Shown here piece after piece: positions 10,087 to 18,711 of a stretch of 64,000 nt of DNA. Positions within the stretch are counted from its first letter, which is position 1. Each line of letters starts with the position of its first letter. The DNA lies in NCBI GenBank assembly GCA_036873135.1, contig JAPTYO010000011.1, positions 10,190,747 to 10,254,746 of the forward strand, given 5' to 3'. Below the pieces are notes generated by a model. The model made no database searches. It was not told where the DNA came from and worked only from the letters and a program-made list of their open reading frames with translations. A program made the position numbers and the translations under genes. Source of the DNA: Clarkia xantiana subsp. parviflora. Lineage: Eukaryota > Streptophyta > Magnoliopsida > Myrtales > Onagraceae.

Positions 10087-10296
10087 TATTAGATGTACAT
10101 ATTGTATATACATTGATAGGTACTCATACTTGTATAGATACATGGTACCTTAGGTTGACTTGTATAGTTGACTAGTTAGTTAGGATTGACCTCCTATATA
10201 TAGTGGCATCCAAATACTTGGTTGAATCATTTATATCATTCATATTTTATATCTCCTTATGGTTCATCCCTCCTCTCCACATTATAGAACTTAATA
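10087..10296 (+). repeat. LTR1 of element C (210 bp)
   Basis: TATTAGATGTACATATTG through ATAGAACTTAATA. It contains CCTATATATAGTGG near 10,192, a likely TATA box. It is matched by 12,424-12,470 plus 18,536-18,706 with scattered differences, including an 8-9 bp insertion (CTAACATG) in the second copy near 18,614. Confidence 0.85.
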
Positions 10297-10308
10297 TGGT
10301 ATCAGAGC
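10297..10308 (+). other. Primer binding site of element C
   Basis: TGGTATCAGAGC directly abuts the LTR terminus TTAATA. It is the initiator-Met tRNA primer site and shows that C reads on the plus strand. Confidence 0.8.
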
Positions 10309-11660
10309 TATGGTATTTTTAGCTTCGGTTTCATTCAAATTTTCGAGAGGATTTTGCATCGATTCGAGCTTGAATCTTGAAGATTAAGCTTCGTTTCATT
10401 GGATTACTTGAAGATCAAGCTGTTGCTTCTTCATTTCGTGGATTTGCTGCTCATTATTGCTGTTATGGATTGAATATTTCAGCATTTCTGGTTCAGCATT
10501 TCTGGTTCAAGCATTTCTGTTTCAGCTTGTTTCTTGATTCTGTTGCAGCATGTTCTTCATTCTGTTATTGCTGCAAGTTGCTGCATCTTGTGGATTCCTT
10601 TGAGATCACGATTTTGCTGCTGCATCTTGTGGATTAGCTGTTGGTTTCTCATCGATCTGATTGAAGTTTCAGCTGCTGCAATTCAGTTTTCAGCAATTCA
10701 GCATTTCAGTTGCTATGTGTGTGTTCTTGTTGCGTGTTGCTGCAGTCATTTGCTGCTGCGTTGTTGAGTTCAATTTGTTCGATCTGAGCTAAGTTGATCT
10801 CGATCTGAGTTTCTGCTTGAAGTTAAGCTGGATTTGAGTTTCGGAATTGGCAGAATTGGTATTTCTGTGTTTGCATATGGCAGCATGGTGTTTGCATACT
10901 TGCTGTTCTTCATTATGTTGCCTCTGTGATCTTCGATTCTCCTTGATTTGGAGATTATTGCTTCGATTCTGCACTTCACATGCTTCCTGGACATCATTGC
11001 GTCACTTCTGTAGCATTAATTCGATTAATCGAATCATTTAAAGGTAATTCTGATTCAAATTCGGATTTCGCGCCTATTTTACTACTTGAAGTTCGATCTT
11101 CGAATTCGAGCTTATCTCTTGATCATTTGCTGCGATTTTGGATGCATTTGATTCGAATTTGATGCTGCTATTAATTCCAAGCTGCAATTTGTTGATTTCT
11201 GCTGTGGATTGAATCAATTTGATCCATTATTGGTTCGACTTGGCTTAGTTCTTGGTGCTGCAATATTGTTGCTGCAATTTCTTCAAATTCGATTTGGATA
11301 ATCGATTATTTGCTGCAAGTTGGACTGGATTTGTTGCGCCTTTTGGTTGCTATTGGATTCAAGTTAGTAATAAGTCGTTTTGACGACTATTGGATCTGGA
11401 TTTTCTGTGAATTGGCTGGGTTTTCATGATGAACACCTGGAAATAGTTTGAAGATTTGAAGATCTTCGTGTTTCTGCCCAGAAATTCATGATGAATTTCT
11501 GTTGAATTGAAGCTGCTTTGATGAATTTGGAAATTTGATGTTGAATGCCTGGGTTGTGCTGATGAACATCTGGGAATTTGAGATGAAGGTTTGAAGATCA
11601 TCATGTTGTTGTTCATGCTGCCCAGAATTTCGAATTGGATGATTAATTGCGTGCCTCGCT

Positions 11661-11739
11661 GGGATTGAACCTGCGACCTGTTGATCAGTTAATTTGTGGA
11701 AAATTTGCGTATGCGTGGCTTCGAACTCGCGACCTCTGG
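11661..11739 (-). other. Two pol III B-box-like motifs
   Basis: On the minus strand GGTTCAATCCC (11,671-11,661) and AGTTCGAAGCC (11,727-11,717), both preceded by GGTCGC.. as in a tRNA T-arm, 56 bp apart. No complete cloverleaf or convincing A box is visible, so this is not a tRNA gene. It may be a SINE or tRNA-like relic inside element C. Confidence 0.35.
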
Positions 11740-11864
11740 GCTGTGTAGAGCCGTGCACCCTCCGTGCACCGGATTTTCAGCATGGAGTTGGTTCGTCTCG
11801 TGCACCCCTGTGCACCCGCATGTGCCCTGCACGTATCTGGTCTGTTTTGGCCGATTTTTGGTGC

Positions 11865-12165
11865 GATTTTGGGGCTATTTTTGAATTTTCAAAGTTTGGG
11901 GCTTCTTTGCAAGCTTTTGGATATTTGGGGCTGTTTTAGGCAGTTTTCAAATTTGGGATGCTCTTTTGAGGACTTTGGGGCTGTTTTGGAGCAGTTTCAG
12001 AGTTTGGGGCATTTTTTTGATGATTTGTGAAGTTTGGGGCTATTTTGAGGATAGTTCTAAATATTGGGGCTTCTTAAGAGCTTTTGAAGACTTTTGGGCT
12101 GTTTTGAGGACAGTTCTGAGAGTTTGGGGCTGTTATGAGGACAGTTCTCAAGTTTGGGGCCGTAT
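11865..12165 (+). repeat. Degenerate ~30-bp tandem repeat (TTTGGGGCTG...)
   Basis: The word TTTGGGGC recurs about every 25-32 bp, roughly ten times, often followed by TGTTTTGAGGACAGTTC. It lies just upstream of the polypurine tract of element C. No coding meaning is apparent, although the repeat keeps frames open. Confidence 0.65.
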
Positions 12166-12396
12166 CCGGAAAATTATATTTTCGAGGGGCCGTTTTGTGA
12201 AGACCGGGTTTGTTGGACCTTGGCATTTAGAGAGGGTTTTAAATTTCCCATGGATCATTTGAGCGGGTTTTGAAATTTCCTTGGCTCTTTTTGAACGAGT
12301 TTACCCTTGGCTCTATTTGACCGGGTTTTGATTTGACCTTGGTATTTCATTCATCATCGACCTTTTCTCTCAAATTTTCCTTTTAATTCTTTAGAA

Positions 12397-12423
12397 ATGA
12401 AGAAGAAGGAAAAGATGGGGGAA
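12397..12423 (+). other. Polypurine tract of element C
   Basis: A nearly pure purine stretch (GAAGAAGAAGGAAAAGA followed by TGGGGGAA) immediately before LTR2 of element C. This would be the plus-strand priming site. Confidence 0.7.
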
Positions 12424-12470
12424 TATTAGATGTACATATTGTATATACATTGATATGTAATCATACTTGT
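12424..12470 (+). repeat. LTR2 of element C, left fragment
   Basis: TATTAGATGTACATATTG through CATACTTGT, matching the start of LTR1. Element D is inserted immediately after it; the remainder of the LTR is at 18,536-18,706. Confidence 0.8.
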
Positions 12471-13295
12471 TGCTGGGATCAAAATGACGTGGCCACAAAC
12501 TTCACGGAATGGACTTCTAGGCTGCGCCTTGGACGTAGCTCTCTCGTAGACTTGATTTCCTCCGGGAGACTTTTAAGGTCGAGCACCTAAAAAGGGGTGG
12601 GGATGGCCCCTGATTCCACTCCGAAGCTTAAGTTAGTAATGTATTTGAGAGTGTAATATATAAGTATTCAGAGCAGATTGATTTTAATTGAATAAGATAG
12701 GTCCCTATTTATAGGGGAGAGTTACCGACTTATCAGTGGAGGTTACTGGCCTCTGATTGGTTGCCTAGGGGCGGCAATCAGACCTTTGTGATTGGCTGAT
12801 AGAAGCGGTTGTCAGTCAGCTGGTGAAAAGCAGGTCGCCACCTCATGTTTACTTCGGAGGAAGGCTTTCCTTTTAAGCAGGTGACAAGCAGGTCACCACA
12901 TCATGTTTACTTCGGAAGGTTTTCCTTTTAAGAAGGTGACAAGCAGGTCGCCACCTGTCTTTACTTTGAGGGAAGGTTTTCCCTTGGAGACGGTGGGAAG
13001 CAGGTCGCCACCTGTCTTTACTTTGAGGGAAGGTTTTCCCTTGGAGACGGTGGGAAGCAGGTCGCCACCTGTCATCTAGAAGATTCTCTAAGTCTCCATA
13101 GCTGACCACTCATTCTTTTGAAGTCGACTTCTTCATGATTGGTAGTCGGCCTTTTATCTCCAAATGGTTGGAATAAACAAGAAAGGTCGTCGACTTCTTC
13201 TCCTCGCCCTGAAAGCGTACTCGACCCGTCGCCAGTAGGAAATCACCATAGACCAAGAACGTACATACATAGTCGGGTTTATTTATAACCCAACA
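12471..13295 (-). repeat. 3' LTR of element D (825 bp)
   Basis: TGCTGGGATCAAAATGACG through AACCCAACA. A (-) TATAAATAG is at 12,713-12,705. It contains a tandem repeat of about 58 bp at 12,822-13,075 (GCAGGTCGCCACCTG and GGAAGGTTTTCCC words). The mate is at 17,703-18,530. Confidence 0.9.
12822..13075. repeat. ~58-bp tandem repeat inside LTR of D
   Basis: About four and a half copies of a 55-58 bp unit beginning GGTG.CAAGCAGGTCGCC and containing the dyad GGAAGGTTTTCC. Units at about 12,822, 12,880, 12,935, 12,993 and 13,050. The open frames across it are artefacts of the repeat. Confidence 0.8.
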
Positions 13296-13382
13296 CTTGC
13301 CCTCGAGACTCGAGTCGTCAGCTTCATTTACTTAAGGTGAAGGCTTGAGTCGAGTAAAGCCCCATTTTGTGGCGAGATAATC

Positions 13383-14314
13383 TCATTCTCAGGACTTACT
13401 TTCCAGAAGTTGAAGAGGCCTTTATCAATGCTTCCATTCGTCTCCGCCTCGAGGATCCTCCTATAAACTGGGTAATCCTTTTTTCTTTCTATCTTTAGTC
13501 GTTTCTTGAATCCTTTCTTTTTCTTTTTGTAGGTCTATTTACAAGGCTTTTTGATAAGCAGGCGGCGGTTGGAGGGCCCCTTGCTGGCGAGGCAGCAGGA
13601 AGTGGAAGTGAAACTAGAGCCACTTCGGAACCTCTGTCCATGGAGGTTGCCACTCGAATGTTCCTGCATTGACAGTCCAAGGTAGAACCATATTCTTATT
13701 CTTTGATACATATTATTTGTACCTTATGCTGACGACTTTTTCCTTTCCAGGCCAACCGCGATTTCTTGCAGGTGGGTCAGTTGCTCATCGACCTTGGCGA
13801 GGAGTTATCTCTCGCGAAGGGGCAGCTTGCTTCCCTGGAGTCGGAGGCCAAAGAAGTGCAGGGCCTTCGGGAAAAGGTGGCTCGCCTTGAAGGGGGGTTT
13901 TCCAGCCTTCAGAGGGTCTTGGGCACCATATCTGGAGAGCTCGATACCTGCAAGGAGGCTTTGAGAGCTAGTGGAGTTTTGGCGGACGTGCTTGGCAAGG
14001 CATATCCTGATGCTGCTGCCTTCTCCAAAATTTTCCGTGCCCAACTGGATTTTCAGCGCGAAGAGAAAATCGAGGTGAAGAAGAGGGTGGAAGAGCTCGA
14101 GGAGCCTGAGCGGAATGCTGTTGCCGCTTACAAGGTCAGCTTGGCCTTTCAGACGGACGCCGCCATGGCGAGCGGGCAGATGCTTCTCTCAGTTTTTGCT
14201 TCATTGGTGGCCGACCTTAGGGCCTTGGGCCCCGACCTGGACCTCTCGAGAGTGGCAGTTCTTCGAGAATATCGGCAGGAGGAAGCTAAAGCCAAAGCTA
14301 GGGCTGATAGATAG
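13383..14314 (+). CDS. Antisense gene-like ORF of Tat-type element D, with introns
   Basis: This plus-strand coding region lies opposite to gag, between the 3' LTR and the tandem repeats. Plausible exons: about 13,383-13,469 (RTYFPEVEEAFINASIRLRL), 13,534-13,680, and 13,751-14,314. They are separated by GT..AG introns: GTAATCC...TTTTTGTAG (about 64 bp) and GTAGAACC...CTTTCCAG (about 70 bp). The last exon gives about 180 residues of coiled-coil character (QVGQLLIDLGEELSLAKGQL, then heptad-rich KKRVEELEEPERN). Antisense ORFs at this place are known in Tat/Grande gypsy elements; their function is not established. Frame joins between exons are not all clean, so it may already be a pseudogene. Confidence 0.55.
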
Positions 14315-14569
14315 ATTTTAGCATAGACGCTTTTAATTTCCTTCTCGATATTTTGTAAACTCCCGTTTATTACTGAAGGATAATTTTTAGCAATCTTACA
14401 TATGCTCGCCCTCTCTTGGGCTTTTCACCGTTTTCATAGATCTTTCAACGGACTTAATAGAAAACATACTCGACTTTAGAACAATCATTAGGTCTCCATA
14501 TAATCGAATAATTTTAAGGGTAATTCCCAAATATCTAACCTTTCTCACGAGTTTGTAAACTTCGATCGA

Positions 14570-14640
14570 ATCGTCGCCGTACCTAGGCTTTGGTCGCCAT
14601 TTTGGGCACATAATGGTCGATTTGTAGACTTCGATCGAAT
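14570..14640. repeat. Isolated unit of the 76-bp repeat
   Basis: One unit (CGTCGCCGTACCTAGGCTTTG, quoted short; then GGGCACATAATGGTCGA) separated from the main array (14,962-15,420) by the 53-bp array. This shows the latter expanded inside the former. Confidence 0.75.
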
Positions 14641-14644
14641 CGTC

Positions 14645-14962
14645 GCCGACTGTATGAAGTCGAGGAGTCAGTGAAGACTGATCCTTTGTAGATCTTCTCC
14701 GACTGTATGAAGTCGAGGAGTCAGTGTAGACTGATCCTTTGTAGATCTTCGCCGACTGTATGAAGTCGAGGAGTCAGTGAAGACTGATCCTTTGTAGATC
14801 TTCGCCGACTCTATGAAGTCGAGGAGTCAGTGAAGACTGATCCTTTGTAGATCTTCGCCGACTTTATGAAGTCGAGGAGTCAGTGAAGACTGATCCTTTG
14901 TAGATCTTCGCCGACTGTATGAAGTTGAGGAGTCAGTGAAGACTGATCCTTTGTAGATCTTC
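14645..14962. repeat. 53-bp tandem array (six units)
   Basis: Six consecutive units start at 14,645, 14,698, 14,751, 14,804, 14,857 and 14,910, exactly 53 bp apart, each beginning GCCGACTGTATGAAGTCGAG (first base varies) and ending TTTGTAGATCTTC. Differences between units are one to three bases. No coding role is seen. Confidence 0.95.
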
Positions 14963-15420
14963 CATCGAATTGTCGCCGTACCTAGGCTTTAGTCGCCATT
15001 TTGGGCACATAATGGTTGACAACCGATTTGTAGACTTCGATCGAATCGTCGCCGTACATAGGCTTTGGTCGCCATTTTGGGCACATAATGGTCGACGACC
15101 GATTTGTAGACCTTCCATCGAATTGTCGCCGTACCTAGGCTTTAGTCGCCATTTTGGGCACATAATGGTCGACAACAGATTTGTAGACTTCGATCGAATC
15201 GTCACCTTACCTAGGCTTTGGTCGCCATTTCGGGCACATAATGGTCGACGACCGATTTGTAGACCTTCCATCGAATTTTCGCCGTACCTAGGTTTTAGTC
15301 GATATTTTGGGCACATAATGGTCGACAACCGATTTGTAGACTTCGATCGAATCGTCGCCGTACCTAGGCTTTGGTCGCCATTTTGGGCACATAATGGTCG
15401 ACGACCGATTTGTAGCGAGT
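14962..15420. repeat. 76-77 bp tandem array organised as ~153-bp dimers
   Basis: Units start (GTCGCCGTAC) at about 14,972, 15,048, 15,125, 15,201, 15,278 and 15,354, alternating 76 and 77 bp. Alternate units share variants (CCATCGAATT versus CGATCGAATC; CTTTAGTCG versus CTTTGGTCG), giving a two-unit higher-order repeat. The array keeps long frames open on both strands, which are not genes. It lies between the protease end and the antisense ORF of D. Confidence 0.9.
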
Positions 15421-15659
15421 TTGAGGGTGGTGACATTGGAATGATGATTTCTCTATGAAGTAGATCGAAGGATCTTTTTTATTCATCAATTCCTGAATAT
15501 TGCATCAAAAAAGGAAAACTCGACATTAGTTATAACAAATATCTATCATAGAATTTGATTATGACTTCTCTGGTTGTCGTGTCACGGCTTGATAACAATG
15601 TCGAGCCATGTTTTGGTCCCCTCGGACCTCACCAATTCCTTGTGGTGTTGAGAACCTCA

Positions 15660-17668
15660 TTACTTGGTGTGCCGTGGACGGGATGATTCGATAAGGATTG
15701 AGATCGTCCGTCCGATGATAGCATTGTATGATGATGCAGCATCAACCACTACAAAGAGTATATCTATTTGCAACGTTTTATCTTCTCCTATGATGACGGT
15801 TAGTTGAATGGCTCCCAAGGGATATGTAGTTTCTCCTGCAAAACCTATCAAAGGGAAATCGACCTTCTTCAAGTCCTTTTTAGTAAAGCCTAACTGCCTA
15901 AAGGCTGAGAATATCCGTTGAACTTCCACTATCGATGAGCACTCTTTTGACTCTATACGTGGCGATCAGAAGAGTAATCACCAAGGCGTCTTCATGAGGT
16001 TTATTCTCTTCCGCCAAATCGTCCATTGTAAAACTGATAGTTTCAAGATCAGGCTCTCTAGGCCTTTTTCCCATTACCGCCGCTGTAGATATTTGGGTAG
16101 CATACACTTCTCGAGCCGCATTTGTTCCTCCTCGCGAGGCAAATCCCCCGGCGATAAAGTTGATCGTTCCTCTTGGGGGGGGGGGGGGGGGGGGTTGATC
16201 ACGAGGAGGAGATCGAGATTCCTCCCTTGGGCTACGATTTCGCTTCTTCGGAATATTGGGGTTCTTTTCCACAAATTTTAATAATTTGCCCCTCTGGATA
16301 AGGGTCTCTATATCTTGTTTCAAGAGGGTACACCCATTTATGTTATGCCCCCTTACCTGATGGTAGCGACAGTAAGCATTTACCTGGTGACCCAGCATGT
16401 TTCTTCTTGCCGGTGGTGGGTTAGTAAGACGGAGCTTCTCCATTACCTGAAGTACTACCGATACATTATGGGTAAGAGTAGTATATTTGGAGGGATAAGG
16501 ATTAGAATCTTTCCTTATTCCTTGTCGATTCCCTGGTCGGAAGTCTCGCCCACATCTTTCTTCCCTCCTAGGTGGTCGGGAAGCGGAGCCCTCCTCGATC
16601 TTGGCTGGCACCAGTTGTTTCTTGACTTCTTTGGGCAACCCTTCATGCGACCTCTCTAGGTCGATGAATTTCTTTACTTTGACGGCGAGGGCGTCAATCC
16701 TTTGCACGGGCTTCATCACCATGCTATCCTTCAGAGCTTGGCTCTGCACTCTAAGACCCCTCCAGAAGGTCCGGATCAGCTCGCCATCCGTGGCGTCCTC
16801 GTTCAGCTGTTGGAGTATCTTGTGAAACCTTGTGTAGTAGTTGGCCAAGGTTTCACCTGGGCCTTGCTCGATCTTGTCGAGGAAGTTCATGCTCCTGAGG
16901 CGCTGCCTCTGACCTATGTGTCCTTCAATGAATTTGGTTTTCAGCTCATCCTATGAATCTATAGAGTTGTCGGGGAGACCATAAAACCAAGTAGGCGCCT
17001 CTTCCTTCAGCGTGGTTGGGAAGAGTGCTGCATAATGATCAGGCGTTGCCCCTCTTCCCAAGAGGGAGGAGTTGTGGGCGTTGATGTGGGGAACTGGGTC
17101 GCCTTCTTCGGTATAATCGTCGATGCTCCTCGCGAAGACTTGCGGGGGAACTCGAGTATTGAATAGCCTTTGGTGAAGGGGTGAGAAGTATGACCACGAA
17201 CAATGAGCAAATCGTTCGCACCTCGCCTCTTCTTCTCCAACAGTTCTTCGACCTGCCCTATTGTGAACAGGACAGGTTCCTTTCTCACCATTTCGGCCTC
17301 GGGGGCTTTAGGGGTTTCTTTCTCCAGGGGATTCTCCTTCTAGATTTTCACACTGGAAGCTACTTCTTCCCTTTGTGAGGCTTCTCAGGTTGGCTCTCTT
17401 TTCTCTGGAACAGCCTTGCGTGGGTTTTATTCCAAAAAGTAATCAAGGTAGCTATTACCTCCGGAGGAAAATCCTGGGGAGCTGTCCTCGCATCCTCCAA
17501 AATTGGCAGAGATTTGGAATGGTTGAAGGTTTCATCGTCGCCAACACCATTAGATTGGGGTATTGGGGGATCTTATTGGGGGATCGGCCTCGATGTGGTA
17601 GGATCCACTGGTGGACTGCTCCTTTCTTCCACCGGAGTGTTGGAAATCTTGCTCTTTTCGGCAGCCAT
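15660..17668 (-). pseudogene. Gag and aspartic protease of Tat-like element D
   Basis: Minus-strand gag starts about 17,668 (MAAEKSKIS) and is broken by stops and frameshifts upstream of about 16,950. The central retrotransposon gag domain follows (LFPTTLKEEAPTWFYGLPD at about 17,000). A clean 330-codon frame, 16,890-15,898, starts MNFLDKIEQGPGETL and contains a zinc-finger-like CRYHQVRGHNINGC (about 16,360), a polyproline tract encoded by a G20 run, and the protease active-site motif VLIDSGSSTDIL (about 15,905). The protease flap region (GFAGETTYPLG) and AIIGRT continue in a shifted frame to 15,660. Pol beyond protease is absent. Gag would package element RNA; protease would cut the polyprotein. 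Confidence 0.85.
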
Positions 17669-17691
17669 GAATTTTTGATCTGTTTCCACAT

Positions 17692-17700
17692 ACGGCGCCA
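17692..17700 (-). other. Primer binding site of element D
   Basis: On the minus strand TGGCGCCGT, two bases after the LTR terminus CCCAACA. This matches the start of the primer site complementary to tRNA-Asp that is common in Athila/Tat gypsy elements; the match decays after about nine bases (ATGTGG). Confidence 0.7.
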
Positions 17701-17702
17701 AA

Positions 17703-18530
17703 TGTTGGGATCAAAATGACGTGGCCACAAACTTCACGGAATGGACTTCTAGGCTTCGCCTTGGACGTAGCTCTCTCGTGGACTTGATTTCCTCCGGGAG
17801 ACTTTTAAGGTCGAGCACCTAAAAAGGGGTGGGGATGGCCCCTGATTCCACTCCGAAGCTTAAGTTAGTAATGTATTTGAGAGTGTAATATATAAGTATT
17901 CAGAGCATATTGATTTTAATTGAATAAGATAGGTCCCTATTTATAGGGGAGAGTTACCGACTTATCAGTGGCGGTTACTGGCCTCTGATTGGTTGCCTAG
18001 GGGCGGCAATCAGCCCTTTGTGATTGGCTGATAGAAGCGGTTGTTAGTCAGCTGGTGACAAGCAGGTCGCCACCTCATGTTTACTTCGGAGGAAGGTTTT
18101 CTTTTTAAGCAGGTGACAAGCAGGTCACCACCTCATGTTTACTTCGGAGGAAGGTTTTCCTTTTAAGCAGGTGACAAGCAGGTCGCCACCTGTCTTTACT
18201 TCGAGGGAAGGTTTTCCCTTGGAGACGGTGGGAAGCACGTCGCCACCTGTCTTTACTTCGAGGGAAGGTTTTCCCTTGGAGACGGTGGGAAACAAGTCGC
18301 CAACTGTCCTCTGGAAGATTCTCTAAGTCTCCATAGTCGAACAGTCATTCTTTTGAAGTCGACATCTTCATGATTGGTAGTCGACCTTTTATCTCCAAAT
18401 GGTTGGAATAAACAAGAAAGGTCGTCGACTTCTTCTCCTCGCCCTGAAAGCGTACTCGACCTGTCACCTGTAGGAAATCACCATAGACCAAGAACGTACA
18501 TACATAGTCGGGTTTATTTATAACCCAACA
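17703..18530 (-). repeat. 5' LTR of element D (828 bp)
   Basis: TGTTGGGATCAAAATGACG through AACCCAACA, with (-) TATAAATAG at 17,946-17,938 and the ~58-bp repeats at about 18,055-18,310. It is nearly the same as 12,471-13,295, implying a recent insertion relative to neighbours. Confidence 0.9.
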
Positions 18531-18535
18531 CCTGT

Positions 18536-18706
18536 ATAGATACATGGTACCTTAGGTTGACTTGTATAGTTGACTAGTTAGTTAGATTTGATCTCCTATA
18601 TATAGTGGCATCCTAACATGTAAATACTTGGTTGAATCATTTATATCATTCATATTTTATATCTCCTTATGGTTCAACCCTCCTCTCCACATTATAGAAC
18701 TTAATA
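18536..18706 (+). repeat. LTR2 of element C, right fragment
   Basis: ATAGATACATGGTACC through AACTTAATA, completing the LTR begun at 12,424. It is followed by the target duplication CTTAC at 18,707-18,711, after which element B linker sequence resumes. Confidence 0.85.
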
Positions 18707-18711
18707 CTTAC

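Larger units (their letters stand above)
10309..12396 (+). other. Internal region of element C without recognisable genes
   Basis: About 2.1 kb rich in TGCTGCATT, TTCGATTCTG and GATTTG words, reminiscent of a long degenerate leader. The open frames of 60-98 codons are biased composition with no domain. It includes two tRNA-type B-box look-alikes near 11,661 and 11,717 and a degenerate repeat of about 30 bp at 11,865-12,165, listed separately. Confidence 0.6.
12471..18530 (-). mobile_element. Tat-like Ty3/gypsy element D, gag-protease only
   Basis: Two LTRs (12,471-13,295 and 17,703-18,530) differing by only a few percent where read side by side, with flanks CTTGT (12,466-12,470) and CCTGT (18,531-18,535), a 5-bp duplication with one change. 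On the minus strand: 5' LTR, primer site TGGCGCCGT, gag and aspartic protease, tandem repeats, 3' LTR. A (+) antisense gene-like ORF lies next to the 3' LTR, as in Tat/Grande-type elements. No reverse transcriptase, RNase H or integrase is present, so D is a gag-carrying non-autonomous element (the TR-GAG concept) and the youngest layer of this nest. Confidence 0.85.
10087..18706 (+). mobile_element. Gene-less LTR element C with TA..TA termini, host of D
   Basis: LTR1 10,087-10,296 is followed by TGGTATCAGAGC. A second LTR begins at 12,424 after a polypurine tract, is split at 12,470 by element D and resumes at about 18,536-18,706. The flanks are CTTAC (10,082-10,086 and 18,707-18,711), a clean 5-bp target duplication. 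LTR ends are TATTAGATG and AACTTAATA, so the termini are TA..TA with a 5-bp inverted TATTA/TAATA rather than TG..CA. The 2.1-kb internal part shows no gag or pol: it is a non-autonomous derivative, perhaps of a copia lineage given the primer site. Confidence 0.8.

Noticed and set aside
11654..11740. A tRNA gene in element C
   Set aside because: Only T-arm-like motifs are visible; no acceptor stem, anticodon arm or A box.
14970..15458. 162-codon plus-strand frame and 167-codon minus-strand frame over the 76-bp array
   Set aside because: Both simply translate the dimeric tandem repeat, on both strands at once; no domain and no start context.
16315..16659. 114-codon plus-strand frame and similar frames at 16,601-16,956 and 17,375-17,719
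   Set aside because: They are shadows opposite to the gag reading frame of D.
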